A stretch of 64,000 nucleotides of DNA from Verrucomicrobiia bacterium. Lineage in GTDB: Bacteria > Verrucomicrobiota > Verrucomicrobiia > Limisphaerales > DASXHY01. Shown here in pieces: positions 1-9,385 of the stretch (the stretch's first letter is position 1; each line of letters opens with the position of its first letter). A model generated the notes under the pieces. The model made no database searches. It was not told where the DNA came from and worked only from the letters and a program-made list of their open reading frames with translations. Location of the stretch: NCBI GenBank assembly GCA_035629175.1, contig DASPIL010000017.1, positions 1-64,000 on the forward strand, read 5' to 3'. Both the position numbers and the translations under genes were made by a program.

Positions 1-1137
1 GGCAACGGCACGGCGAGCCGCGAAACTGAAACATTTGTCCGCGCGCTGAAGCTTCCCGCAGCCATCCCAATCGTCATGGTGAACGAAAGCGGCGCCTCCA
101 TCTATTCGGCATCCGAAGTCGCGCGGGAGGAATTCCCCGCCCATGACGTCACCGTGCGCGGCGCCGTATCGATTGGCCGCCGCCTTATGGATCCACTGGC
201 TGAACTCGTGAAGCTGGATCCGAAGTCGATCGGCGTGGGACAGTATCAGCACGATGTGGATCAGGGCGGCTTGAAGCGGAGTCTCGACGACGTGGTGATG
301 AGTTGTGTGAACGGCGTGGGCGTGGAGCTAAACACGGCCAGCAAGCAATTGCTCAGCTATGTGTCGGGTCTTGGCCCGGCCTTGGCGGCGGGCATTGTTG
401 CCTATCGCAATGAGAACGGGCCCTTCCGATCCCGCGCCGAACTGCGCAATGTGCCGCGACTTGGGCCGAAGGCGTTTGAACAAGCCGCTGGATTTCTGCG
501 CATTCACGACGGCGAGCACCCGCTCGATGCCAGCGCTGTGCATCCCGAGAGTTACCTGATCGTTGATACCATGGCGCGCGATCTGAATTGCTCGGTTCGC
601 GATCTACTCACGAACGCCGCCCTCCGTCAAAAAATTCAATTGCAGAAATATGCATCCGAGACCGTCGGCCTGCCCACGTTGAATGACATTATGGCGGAGC
701 TGGCGAAACCCGGGCGGGATCCGCGGCACCAGTTCGAAGTGTTCGCCTTTCAATCGGGCGTTGAGAAAATGGAGGATCTCAAACCCGGAATGAAGCTGCC
801 CGGCATCGTCACCAATGTCACGGCGTTCGGCGCGTTTGTGGACATTGGTGTCCATCAGGACGGTCTTGTGCACGTGAGCCAGCTTGCCGATCGCTTCGTC
901 AAGGATCCTGCCGAAGTCGTTAAAGTGCATCAAAAGGTCGCCGTGACCGTCACGGAAGTCGACCTGCCACGAAAGCGGATTGCGCTGTCGATGAAGGCTG
1001 CGCCTCAGTTAGGACCGGCACCGGCGGGACGCACAACGCCAGGTCAGCCCGCGCCGAGGATGCCAGCGAAGCCCGCTAAAGCGCAGTCGGTCGATTGGTT
1101 TACGGAAGCTTTGAATCGCAGCAAAGGAAGCCAATAG
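1..1137 (+). CDS. tex: Tex-family RNA-binding protein, C-terminal part (cut by window edge)
   Basis: The reading frame is open from the first base, so the 5' end lies outside the window; 378 residues remain. The first visible residues ([10 protein letters not shown]) are the conserved end of the YqgF/RNase-H-like part of Tex. Helix-hairpin-helix motifs follow at about 115-190 ([16 protein letters not shown] and [14 protein letters not shown]). An S1 RNA-binding domain lies at about 262-332 ([27 protein letters not shown]), and the protein ends in a Pro/Ala/Lys-rich tail. Tex proteins bind nucleic acid and are linked to transcription; that role comes from the family. Its stop lies 4 bp from the convergent sulfatase stop. 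Confidence 0.95.
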   Translation, partial: GNGTASRETETFVRALKLPAAIPIVMVNESGASIYSASEVAREEFPAHDVTVRGAVSIGRRLMDPLAELVKLDPKSIGVGQYQHDVDQGGLKRSLDDVVMSCVNGVGVELNTASKQLLSYVSGLGPALAAGIVAYRNENGPFRSRAELRNVPRLGPKAFEQAAGFLRIHDGEHPLDASAVHPESYLIVDTMARDLNCSVRDLLTNAALRQKIQLQKYASETVGLPTLNDIMAELAKPGRDPRHQFEVFAFQSGVEKMEDLKPGMKLPGIVTNVTAFGAFVDIGVHQDGLVHVSQLADRFVKDPAEVVKVHQKVAVTVTEVDLPRKRIALSMKAAPQLGPAPAGRTTPGQPAPRMPAKPAKAQSVDWFTEALNRSKGSQ

Positions 1138-1141
1138 CCAG

Positions 1142-2590
1142 TCATTGCTGCATGCGCTGGATGTAATCCCGGATGAGCCGCGAATGCTCCTCTTTGATCC
1201 CGGCAAAATTTGGATCGTCAGCAAGATTCCTGAGCTCGTGCGGGTCGGCTGTTTCATCGAACAACATCGCGCCTCCGCCGCCGCCCTGAAACTCCGCATA
1301 CCGATACTTGGGGGTTCGAACGGATACTCCATGGAACGTCCTCCCGTCTTCGCTCCACACGGTGAATGCAGGATGATTCCATTCCGCACTCGGGTTCTCC
1401 AGTAGCGACGCCAGGCTGCGGCCGTCAACCGTCGACGGGACGTCCAGACCGCAGAGTTCGGCGAGCGTAGGGTAAATATCAATGGCTTCAACAATGCGCT
1501 GCGATGCCTTCCCGTTTCCTTTTGCACGCGGCGCGGCAATTATCAGCGGCGAACGCGTGCCTTGCTCAAAGAGTGACCCCGCCTTTGACCATTTGCCTTT
1601 CTCGCCGAGCTGGTACCCGTGGTCGCCCCAGAACACCACAATTGTGCGATCCCGCAAACCGAGGCGATCAAGTTCGTCCAGCACCCGGCCCACGTTCCAG
1701 TCCATCCATGAAGTTGACGCCACGTAGGCCTGGATCATCTGGCGCGCCTCCGCGGGTGAGGCCTCGCGACCCATGAAAAGGTCTGCGTTCCGCTGGCGAA
1801 TGGCTGCCCGCGGAAATCCCTCAGGCACCGTTGGCCGCGTCGCGAAATCCGGCGGCAGTTCAATCTGGTTCGTCGGATACAACTCGTAGAATCGCCTGGG
1901 CGCAGAAGGCGGGCTGTGTGGCTTCACAAACCCGCAGCCCAGGAAGAACGGCTTGTTCGTGTGATCCCGCAGGAACTGAATCGCGCGGTCGGCTGTGCGG
2001 TAATCTCCATGCGATTCTCCGTCGCCCTCCAGCACGATCCATCGATCCGAATTGCGCGCGCGCCTCTGCCCCACGCTTTCTGGAATGGAGCGATCCTGGA
2101 TGAACATTATGTCCTGCGCAGGGTTGGGCAGGAGTCGGGCGTCGTCGCTGATTCTCTGCGGGTCGCCGCCTTCCGTCCAGGACTTGAGGTCATCCATGCC
2201 TCCATGAAAAATTTTCCCGGCGCGGAGTGCTGCGAATCGGTTTTCCTTGAACAACTGCGGGAGCGTGACGATGCCGGGGTGCAAGGTCCGGAAATCGGCG
2301 CGGTTTCCCAGGACGCCGGTGCGGCTCGGATGGCGTCCAGTGAGCATCGATGCCCGTGAAGGATTGCACAGGGGGAACTGGCAATAGGCCCTATCAAACC
2401 GCACGCCACGGGCAGCCAGCCTGTCAATGTTGGGAGTTTTAGCGAGCGAACTGCCATAGCACGATAACTCCGTTCGCAGGTCATCAGAGATCAGGAACAA
2501 CACGTTCGGCGGGTTCGTCGCTGCGGGAAGCGTACCGCTGCAAAGTGCGGCCAAGGTGGCGAGCAACGACAGCAAAACGTTGGATCTCAT
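1142..2590 (-). CDS. Secreted type I sulfatase (iduronate-2-sulfatase-like)
   Basis: 482 residues with an N-terminal signal peptide (about 1-24, ending LPAA). Asp36-Asp37 in FLISDDLR are metal ligands. The sulfatase signature C-x-P-S-R is present as CNPSR at 75-79, so Cys75 is the predicted formylglycine precursor. A second metal/active-site block, FWGDHGYQLGEKGKW, lies near residue 325. The family hydrolyses sulfate esters of carbohydrates in the periplasm or outside the cell. The overall pattern is closest to iduronate-2-sulfatase-type enzymes; the substrate cannot be read from sequence. It starts 12 bp after the AAA ATPase stop, so the two are probably co-transcribed. Activation needs a formylglycine-generating enzyme, not seen in this window. 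Confidence 0.93.
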   Translation of the reverse strand: MRSNVLLSLLATLAALCSGTLPAATNPPNVLFLISDDLRTELSCYGSSLAKTPNIDRLAARGVRFDRAYCQFPLCNPSRASMLTGRHPSRTGVLGNRADFRTLHPGIVTLPQLFKENRFAALRAGKIFHGGMDDLKSWTEGGDPQRISDDARLLPNPAQDIMFIQDRSIPESVGQRRARNSDRWIVLEGDGESHGDYRTADRAIQFLRDHTNKPFFLGCGFVKPHSPPSAPRRFYELYPTNQIELPPDFATRPTVPEGFPRAAIRQRNADLFMGREASPAEARQMIQAYVASTSWMDWNVGRVLDELDRLGLRDRTIVVFWGDHGYQLGEKGKWSKAGSLFEQGTRSPLIIAAPRAKGNGKASQRIVEAIDIYPTLAELCGLDVPSTVDGRSLASLLENPSAEWNHPAFTVWSEDGRTFHGVSVRTPKYRYAEFQGGGGGAMLFDETADPHELRNLADDPNFAGIKEEHSRLIRDYIQRMQQ

Positions 2591-2602
2591 AACGGGATTC
2601 GG

Positions 2603-4123
2603 TCAGTCGCAGGGAACCGTCCTGGGCGCAGCCCAGGCGCGAAGGGCGGCGACGGATTCCGCCATGACGACAGACAACGGCCTGGTTTGTTGAAGTTCGT
2701 TGATGAGGTCCTGCTGCTCCAACGTTCGGCCATTCGCGTGCGCCGCATACATTGCCGACACAACCGCCTGCTCAATCTCAGAACCGGAAAATCCTTCTGC
2801 TGCGGAAGCCAGAGCCGCGACATCAAAATCGCCGGCCCCGCACTTTCGTTTGCGCAGATGAATCTCGAAGATCTCGCGACGGTTCGCGTCACTCGGCAGG
2901 TCCACGAAAAAGATTTCGTCGAAGCGTCCCTTCCGCACGAGTTCGGGCGGCAGCCGCGTGATGTCGTTGGCGGTCGCAACGAGGAACACGGACTTCTTCT
3001 TCTCTGCCATCCACGTCAGCAGTGTTCCCAGCACGCGGCGCGACACGCCGTCATCATCGCTGTCGGTTGCGATCCCCTTTTCAATTTCGTCCATCCACAG
3101 GACGCAAGGGGCCATGACCTCTGCCATATCAAGTGCCTTGCGCAGGTTGCGTTCGGTTTCGCCGTAATACTTGTTGTAGAGCACGCCAAAATCGAGGCGG
3201 AGAAGCGGGGCGCCAAGAATTCCCGCGATCGCCTTTGCAGCGAGACTTTTTCCGCAGCCTTGCACACCCAGCAGGAGAACGCCGCGAGGCGGGTCGAGAA
3301 CGTCGTTCTCGCCATGAAAAAAGCTCTTTCGCGCGTCGATCCAGTTGCTCAGGCGCTTCAGGCCTCCGACTTCATTGCGTCCGACGTTGTCGTGTTCGAA
3401 TGCCAAAAGTCCGTCGTGACTTAGCAGTTCGTATTTCGCGCGCGCGACGGCCGGAAGATCCGATTCAGAGATAGCGCCGTCGTCCTCGATTGCCTTGCGG
3501 GCAATGCGCCGCGCGTCGCTCGCGCTCAGGCCGGCGAGGTTTCGTATCAGCAGGTCGAGCGCTTTGTTCGTCGTCTGCACTTCGCGGCGTCCATTCGCCG
3601 CGCCCCATTCCGCCGCCACATCCAGGACAATTGCCCGCAGTTCGTCCGTCGTCGGAAGCGGCAGCTTGAATGTCGCTGTGTAGGGACGCAGTTCTTCCGG
3701 TGTTCGCAACGTGTGACCCACCAGCATGACCGTGCAATAATGCTTGGTGTAATTTAGCGCGATGTCCTTGAGCTGCCGCACGTGCAGGTTATCATCCATG
3801 AAGGGATGAAAATCGAGCAGGACGAACAGGCTGTGCGACGCGTCGGCGCGGATGAAGGCCAGGAGTTCGTTTGAACGGCGCACTGATTCACGGGGTTGAT
3901 CGCAAGGTTCGAATGCCTGCAATCCATCCGACACTGTCCAGCGATATGCCTTCAACTGCAGCCGCTGGCCGATTCGGCGAACCAGCCGGACCACCTCAGG
4001 TTCTTCATTGCTTTCAATGGCGATCAGGGGGACTCGAGAGCGAATCACAGCCTCCAGATCCTGCAGCGGACTTTCTGTCAGAGGAGCTTCAAGCCGGGAG
4101 AATCGAGGAGTCGAAAAGCTCAT
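2603..4123 (-). CDS. Ycf46-like AAA ATPase
   Basis: 506 residues. The N-terminal 200 or so resemble the P-loop-like regulatory half of Ycf46-type proteins (RVPLIAIESNEEPEVVRLVR, then FVLLDFHPFM). A canonical AAA module follows: Walker A GVQGCGKS at 286-293, Walker B VLWMDE at about 341-346, sensor 1 in ATAND near 387, and arginine finger in RKGRFDE near 400. A C-terminal helical lid ends the protein (GFSGSEIEQAV). No membrane segment is seen. Cyanobacterial and plastid Ycf46 relatives have been connected to photosynthesis and carbon use, but the role here is unknown. It is upstream of, and close to, the sulfatase gene. Confidence 0.88.
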   Translation of the reverse strand: MSFSTPRFSRLEAPLTESPLQDLEAVIRSRVPLIAIESNEEPEVVRLVRRIGQRLQLKAYRWTVSDGLQAFEPCDQPRESVRRSNELLAFIRADASHSLFVLLDFHPFMDDNLHVRQLKDIALNYTKHYCTVMLVGHTLRTPEELRPYTATFKLPLPTTDELRAIVLDVAAEWGAANGRREVQTTNKALDLLIRNLAGLSASDARRIARKAIEDDGAISESDLPAVARAKYELLSHDGLLAFEHDNVGRNEVGGLKRLSNWIDARKSFFHGENDVLDPPRGVLLLGVQGCGKSLAAKAIAGILGAPLLRLDFGVLYNKYYGETERNLRKALDMAEVMAPCVLWMDEIEKGIATDSDDDGVSRRVLGTLLTWMAEKKKSVFLVATANDITRLPPELVRKGRFDEIFFVDLPSDANRREIFEIHLRKRKCGAGDFDVAALASAAEGFSGSEIEQAVVSAMYAAHANGRTLEQQDLINELQQTRPLSVVMAESVAALRAWAAPRTVPCD

Positions 4124-4218
4124 GATGCACGTCCAGAAGTCGTGCTAAAGCGGAGCATGTTCAAGCAAAATCTGCCGTCCAGCCGAAAGTTCCGCGCCGC
4201 GTTCCGAGGCAACCCTCC

Positions 4219-5775
4219 TCAAAGCGGCGAGAACCTGAAGTAGTCGGCGTCCGCAAATCCCTGGCCCCCTGCGTTTCGCCGCAGACAATACAAGCCGATC
4301 TTCGCGCCGATCCAATAGCCCTTCGTTGCAGCAAACGATCCAGGAACGGGCGTGAACCGGGCACCATCCTCGGAATACTCAAATCGAGTCATTCCGGTCG
4401 ATGAAACACAGGCGCGCAAGTGGAGGCGGCTCGGCGAGTTGGCGCTGAGAATGGTGTCAGTGTCGTTGACACGGAAGACAAACTGGGTGCCCCCCGGCAT
4501 CGCGCGAAGGGCTATTGCGGCGCTCGTCTTGCCGATGATTGCCAGTCCCGCTTCGGTGCCGTCCTCCGCATCGAGTTCGATGACTGTGTCGGCAGTAAAA
4601 CATTCCGCGGGAAACTTTTGCAGCAGCAGGTTGGGCAATCGCAGAAGATTGCCATCCGTGCTGAATTGCGCGATCAGCCGGAGCCATCCTGGACGGACGG
4701 TCAGATCCGCCCATGCGTCGTCATGATTTGCATGCCATTGCCATTGCAGTCCTGGACGGGGTGCGTCGAATTCATCGGATGTCTCAGGTGCTGTTCTGGG
4801 CCCTCGATGTGCGACGTTCGGTTTTGCGTGCACAGCCACGGGTTCGCCGACGCCATTACCGTCGAAATCCTTTCCTGCAAGCGGCCAGCCGTCATTCCAC
4901 CTCACAGGCTGCAAGTGGACAATCCGTCCGTAGACGCCTGCGTCCTGAAAGTGCATGAACCACCAGTCGCCGACCGGGAGATCGATGAGAGCGCCCTGAT
5001 GCGGGCCATTGACGCCCGTGCTGCCGGTTTCCAGGATGACGCGTTCCTCGTAAGGCCCGTAAACAGCTTTTGATCGCAACGCAAGTTGCCAGCCCGTTTC
5101 CACTCCGCCCGCTGGCGCGAGTATGTAATACCATCCGTCCTTCTTGAGAAATTTTGGTCCTTCGACCGTAGGATGGCGCTCGGGTGCGTGAAAGACGATC
5201 TGACCTTCGCCCAGCAACCGCGAGGCGTCAGGTGCCATCGGACGCACGCGCAGCATGTGTTTGATGCCTGCACGCGAACCCGCATATGCGTGCACCAGAT
5301 ATGCCGAGCCATCGTCATCCCAGAGCGGACAAGGATCGATCAATCCCTTGCCTTCCTGCACGAGCCGGGGTTCGGACCACGGTCCGCGCGGATCTTTCGC
5401 AGTGACAACGAAAATCCCCTCGTCGGGTGTCGGGAAGAAAACCCAAAATTTTTCCGCGTGAAAGCGGATCGCAGGCGCCCAGATTCCGCATCCGTGCTGA
5501 ACCTCGCGATAGCGCTCGTGCGGCAGATTTTTCAACGCGTGGCCGATGAGCGTCCAGTTGACGAGGTCGCGCGAATGAAGGATTGGCAGCGCGGGCGTGC
5601 AGTTGAAACTCGACGCTACCAGGTAAAAGTCATCGCCGCGGCGGACAACATCGGGATCAGAATAATCCGCGCACAGCACGGGATTGCGGTAAGTGCCGTC
5701 ACCCTGGTCTGGAAACCAGGGATGATGGATCGCCACATCGGCGATCGGCCGCGAGCGCTCGGTCGTCAGGTTCAT
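4219..5775 (-). CDS. Glycoside hydrolase family 43 (beta-xylosidase / arabinofuranosidase type)
   Basis: 518 residues from the ATG that overlaps the upstream MFS stop (ATGA). The five-bladed propeller catalytic triad of GH43 is visible: Asp40 in YSDPDVV (base), Asp147 in LIDPCPLWDDDGS (pKa modulator) and Glu205 in VEGPKF (acid). A C-terminal beta-sandwich of the GH43 C2 type occupies about 330-518. No signal peptide is seen, so it probably acts in the cytoplasm on imported oligosaccharides. It is the last gene of a GH28-MFS-GH43 operon, which suggests trimming of xylosyl or arabinosyl residues from pectin-derived oligomers. The exact specificity is inference. Confidence 0.93.
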   Translation of the reverse strand: MNLTTERSRPIADVAIHHPWFPDQGDGTYRNPVLCADYSDPDVVRRGDDFYLVASSFNCTPALPILHSRDLVNWTLIGHALKNLPHERYREVQHGCGIWAPAIRFHAEKFWVFFPTPDEGIFVVTAKDPRGPWSEPRLVQEGKGLIDPCPLWDDDGSAYLVHAYAGSRAGIKHMLRVRPMAPDASRLLGEGQIVFHAPERHPTVEGPKFLKKDGWYYILAPAGGVETGWQLALRSKAVYGPYEERVILETGSTGVNGPHQGALIDLPVGDWWFMHFQDAGVYGRIVHLQPVRWNDGWPLAGKDFDGNGVGEPVAVHAKPNVAHRGPRTAPETSDEFDAPRPGLQWQWHANHDDAWADLTVRPGWLRLIAQFSTDGNLLRLPNLLLQKFPAECFTADTVIELDAEDGTEAGLAIIGKTSAAIALRAMPGGTQFVFRVNDTDTILSANSPSRLHLRACVSSTGMTRFEYSEDGARFTPVPGSFAATKGYWIGAKIGLYCLRRNAGGQGFADADYFRFSPL

Positions 5776-7142
5776 GTGGACGATTTGCCGCCGATTCGCG
5801 GCACGAGCAGGTGGAGAATGGTCAGGGAAAGCAGGTACATGATTGAGGCCGCGGCAAAGATGGATGCGTAGCTGCCCGTTTTCTTCAGGATCACGCCAAT
5901 GAGCTCGGCCACAAATGCTCCCGTCAGGAATGCTACAAAGCCTCCCAGGCCGACGACCGAGCTGATTGCCTTCTTCGGCATGGTGTCTGAAACAAAGCTG
6001 AAGAGATTGGCGGACCAGCCCTGATGCGCGGAACCTGCGATGCCAACGATGATGACGGTCAGCCAGATGCTGGGCACGTGCGGCGCGAGGAAAATGGGCA
6101 GCACCGAAAGGGCGCACGCCAGCAGCGAAATTTTGCGCGCCGCATTGATTGTCCAGCCGCGTGTCAGGAGCCGCCCGGATAGCCACCCTCCCGCAATGCC
6201 GCCGAAGGAAGCGATCAGGTAAAAGACGGCGGTCCAGTTGCCGACTTGGACGAGCGGCAAATCATATTTCTTCTGCAGGAAATCGGGCAAAAAGAACATG
6301 TAGATGCCCCACACCGGGCCAGCGAGAATGCTGGCAGCGAGATAGGCCCAGACGGCGCGATATCCCAGCAGTGAGAGCCAGGGAACCGATTCCTTCTTTT
6401 CGATTGTTTGCGGCTGGCCCGATCGGATGTAATCCCGTTCTCCCTCTGAAAGGCGGCGATGCTTTTCAGGATTGTCGTAAAGCCACCACCAGGCAATCAG
6501 CCAGAAGATCCCGAGCGCACCCGTTACGTAAAATGTCATGGGCCAGCCCCACGCTTTGTACATCCACGGAACCGCAATCGGGCAGATGATTGCGCCAACG
6601 TTCGTTCCCGCATTGAACAGGCCCGTCGCAAGTGCGCGTTCCTTGACGGGAAACCATTCGGCAACGGTTTTGATCGCGCCCGGAAAATTTCCGCCTTCCG
6701 CGAGGCCGAGGGCGACGCGCGCCGCCATGAACCCAAACACGGTTCCCGGAATCGTCCAGGAAATGCTCGTCCATGGGATGGAAATGGGAACATTTGCGTC
6801 GAGCGGGATATAGGTGCAGAGCCCGTGGGCCGCAGCAGCCAGGCTCCAGAAGAGCACCGCCAGCGGCAAGCCGCGCTTGACGCCCATCCAATCCATGAAG
6901 CGTCCGCCAAGAAGATAACCGAATGCGTAGGCCAGTTGAAACCCCGAGGCGATATGTGCGTAATCCGTTTCGCCCCATCCGAGCTCATCGCTGAGCGGCT
7001 TCTTGAGGATGCCGATGATGTTGCGATCGATGTAATTGATCGCCACCGATGCAAAGAGGAGGCCGCAGATGGCCCATCGGAAATGTCCCGGGCTTTTCGC
7101 TGTTCCGGGTGCGGCAGTGTGCTGGGAAGGCGCGGCTTGCAT
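5772..7142 (-). CDS. MFS transporter, anion:cation symporter (hexuronate-like)
   Basis: 456 residues with about 12 hydrophobic segments. The first loop carries SVAINYIDRNIIG, the pattern of ACS-family hexuronate/sugar-acid permeases (ExuT-like), and GGNFPGAIKTVAEWFPVKER in the first half is also typical. It starts 1 bp after the GH28 stop and its stop overlaps the GH43 start, so translation is likely coupled through all three genes. The context points to import of galacturonate or short oligogalacturonides across the inner membrane; the substrate is inferred. Confidence 0.92.
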   Translation of the reverse strand: MQAAPSQHTAAPGTAKSPGHFRWAICGLLFASVAINYIDRNIIGILKKPLSDELGWGETDYAHIASGFQLAYAFGYLLGGRFMDWMGVKRGLPLAVLFWSLAAAAHGLCTYIPLDANVPISIPWTSISWTIPGTVFGFMAARVALGLAEGGNFPGAIKTVAEWFPVKERALATGLFNAGTNVGAIICPIAVPWMYKAWGWPMTFYVTGALGIFWLIAWWWLYDNPEKHRRLSEGERDYIRSGQPQTIEKKESVPWLSLLGYRAVWAYLAASILAGPVWGIYMFFLPDFLQKKYDLPLVQVGNWTAVFYLIASFGGIAGGWLSGRLLTRGWTINAARKISLLACALSVLPIFLAPHVPSIWLTVIIVGIAGSAHQGWSANLFSFVSDTMPKKAISSVVGLGGFVAFLTGAFVAELIGVILKKTGSYASIFAAASIMYLLSLTILHLLVPRIGGKSST

Positions 7143-7143
7143 T

Positions 7144-8682
7144 TCAGCGGATCACTGCCGCGTCTTTTGACACGGCAGGGCCTGTGCGGACCTTTTCGCG
7201 GGCATGGGTGAGATCGCAGTTCTCGAGCACGACGTCGCGCGAGGCGGCACCTTCGAGTTGCAGGAACAAGGGTGAATCCCTGGGCGCAGCAGTCTGTTGT
7301 ATCCGAATGCCCGAGACATTCGTGAGCGAGAAAACCGCGCCGGCCTTTGGGGTGACCTGGACATTCGTGAACACCAATCCCCTGGCGTGATGCGCGACGA
7401 CGCCCTTTGTGGAATGGATGTTCATGTTTTCGAAACGGATGTTTTCAACCGGGGAGTCGTCGAGTCCTGAAATCACGATGGCGGTCGGTACGCCGTCGCC
7501 CGTTACGTTGCTGATGACCATGTTCCTGAACAGCGGGGGCTTTTCATTGGCGGCCTGCTTGCGGTCCGAACTGTAATCCATGTTCATTATCACGACCTCG
7601 CGTTGCATGTTCCGCACCTTGAGATCGCGGGCAAACACGTTCTCCACGATGCCGCCGCGACCGCGGCGCGACTTGATGCGGATGGCGCGGTCGGTGCCAT
7701 CGAACTCGCAGTCGTACATGAAGACGTTCCGCACTCCGCCTGACATTTCGCTGCCGATCACAAGCCCGCCGTGGCCGCGCTTGCTGTAGCAGCGCCGCAT
7801 CACCACGTTTTCCGTGGGGCGATTCACGCGCCAGCCGTCCTCGTTGTAGCCGGATTTCAGAACCACGCAATCGTCACCCGTGCTGAAGGTGCAATCCTCG
7901 ATCAACATGTCCACGCACGAATCGGGATCGACCCCATCGTTGTTCGGCCCATCGGTTTCCACACACACGCGGCGAATCGTCGTGTTCAGGCAGTAGATTG
8001 GATGAATGGTCCAGTTGGGGCCGCTGCCGATCGTGAAGTCCTCAAGCAGGATGTTGGTGCAGTCAACGAAGCTGACGAAACTCGGGCGGATCGCGGCTTC
8101 GGCCGTTCCAAAAACACGCTGTTCCACGGGCACGCCCTGTGCGCCCATGTCAAAAAATTGCTTTGTTTCCCGCGTCTTCCAATCCCACCACACGCGGGCA
8201 TTGCCATTCAGCCGTCCTTTTCCTGTAATCGCGATGTTCGTGCAACCCCGCGCGTAGACGAGCGGCGAATAGTTGTAGAGTTCAATCCCGCCCACGCGCA
8301 CAAACACGACTGGCAGGTAGTCCTCGATGCGGTCGCTGAAAATCACTTCGGCGCCTTCACTCAGATGCAATTCCACATTGCTCCGAAGGTGAATTGGGCC
8401 CGTGAGGAATTTGCCGGCCGGCACAACGACGCGCCCGCCTCCCGCTTCAAAGCAGGCCCGTATGGCAGCAGCAAACGATTTCCCGCAGTTCGTTTTCGCA
8501 CCTGCAATCGCCCCAAAATCCATGATGGAGACCGTGTGCTTCGGAAACGTCGGTGGCACAATGCGTTCGAGAATCCGCGGCAAGCCGGCCCATCCGCCAC
8601 CCGTCGGCGATTGGTTCTGCGCCTGCAGTCGAACCGCGGCGGCCATAAGCGTCAGGAAGACAATCAACAGCGGGCGTGCCAT
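7144..8682 (-). CDS. Glycoside hydrolase family 28 (polygalacturonase-like), exported
   Basis: The start chosen is the ATG directly in front of a clear signal peptide (MARPLLIVFLTLMAAAVRLQA), giving 512 residues; an in-frame ATG 78 bp further upstream adds a non-hydrophobic extension with no support. All four GH28 active-site blocks are visible: the NTD-type block as GPNNDGVDPDSC, the DD block as STGDDCVVLKSG, GHG as KRGHGGLVIGSE and RIK as RAIRIKSRRG. Family members hydrolyse galacturonan or rhamnogalacturonan with inversion. It is the first gene of the pectin-type operon and is divergent from the lipoprotein gene, with a 214-bp intergenic region holding the promoters. Confidence 0.94.
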   Translation of the reverse strand: MARPLLIVFLTLMAAAVRLQAQNQSPTGGGWAGLPRILERIVPPTFPKHTVSIMDFGAIAGAKTNCGKSFAAAIRACFEAGGGRVVVPAGKFLTGPIHLRSNVELHLSEGAEVIFSDRIEDYLPVVFVRVGGIELYNYSPLVYARGCTNIAITGKGRLNGNARVWWDWKTRETKQFFDMGAQGVPVEQRVFGTAEAAIRPSFVSFVDCTNILLEDFTIGSGPNWTIHPIYCLNTTIRRVCVETDGPNNDGVDPDSCVDMLIEDCTFSTGDDCVVLKSGYNEDGWRVNRPTENVVMRRCYSKRGHGGLVIGSEMSGGVRNVFMYDCEFDGTDRAIRIKSRRGRGGIVENVFARDLKVRNMQREVVIMNMDYSSDRKQAANEKPPLFRNMVISNVTGDGVPTAIVISGLDDSPVENIRFENMNIHSTKGVVAHHARGLVFTNVQVTPKAGAVFSLTNVSGIRIQQTAAPRDSPLFLQLEGAASRDVVLENCDLTHAREKVRTGPAVSKDAAVIR

Positions 8683-8896
8683 GGGACGCAGAGTAGACAC
8701 GATCGATGGCTGAGGAAACCGCCACTTCTGCAAAGCACATTGAAAAATCGGCCGCCTCACGCCTTTCCAGCCAATGGCCGCCGGAGTGCCGTGTTCTTTC
8801 GATGGGGGTCAAAACGGCAGTTCGGGCTCAGCCTTGTCAGAAGAAATCCCTGCATCCATGATTCCGGCAAGGAACTTGCATCCCAAGGAACCGAAC

Positions 8897-9379
8897 ATGA
8901 AAATCACGAATTGTATAAAAATTGGATTTGCTGCCTCCGCTTTGCTTGTTTTTGCCGGCTGCGTGAGCAACTCCGAACCCGGGCTGACATCGAACTCATT
9001 TGCCGTTCGGACCGCCACTCTGGGAATCGGTGGGAATAACTGCGGCGGATTTAACGGAACCAGCGGCTCCACCGCGTGTGTCGGGCCTTACACAGGATTC
9101 GCAATCATCACGAACTCGGCTTCCGGGACGATCTGGTTCACGGCGCCCGCGGGAGCTACCAACTGCGTTGTCACGGATTCCTCCGGTTTTGCGTCCCCCT
9201 ACGTTTCCGTCGTGAAAGCCGTCCGCCGCAGCAATCTCATGTCGTGGTGTGGAACCAACTCCGTGAGTTTCCCGGCCAATGCAGGGCAGCAATACAAGTT
9301 CACGATTTTTCTCAAGAGCACGCCGCCGCCTCCGACGAACGGGCAGCCGCTGGTTCTCGAAGTAGACTGGAATCCTTGA
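8897..9379 (+). CDS. Small exported lipoprotein of unknown function
   Basis: 160 residues from the ATG preceded by an AAGGA ribosome-binding site about 7 bp upstream; upstream in-frame ATGs lack this. The N-terminus is a lipoprotein signal (SALLVFAGC) with the acylated Cys at position 22. The mature part is short, rich in Ser, Thr, Gly and Asn, with several Cys (NNCGG, STACVG, TNCVV, SWCG) that could pair in the periplasm, and it ends in a Pro-rich stretch followed by VLEVDWNP. No family was recognised. It converges on the large FecR-TPR-barrel gene with only 6 bp between stops. Confidence 0.8.
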   Translation: MKITNCIKIGFAASALLVFAGCVSNSEPGLTSNSFAVRTATLGIGGNNCGGFNGTSGSTACVGPYTGFAIITNSASGTIWFTAPAGATNCVVTDSSGFASPYVSVVKAVRRSNLMSWCGTNSVSFPANAGQQYKFTIFLKSTPPPPTNGQPLVLEVDWNP

Positions 9380-9385
9380 AACCTC

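Noticed and set aside
3890-3950. GGTTCGAAT-like T-loop sequences suggestive of tRNA
   Set aside because: They fall inside coding sequences and no acceptor stem or D-arm could be paired; no tRNA gene was found in the window.
5776-6186. N-terminal extension of GH43 inside the MFS gene
   Set aside because: The extension is the shadow of the MFS coding sequence; GH43 homology begins shortly after the ATG overlapping the MFS stop.
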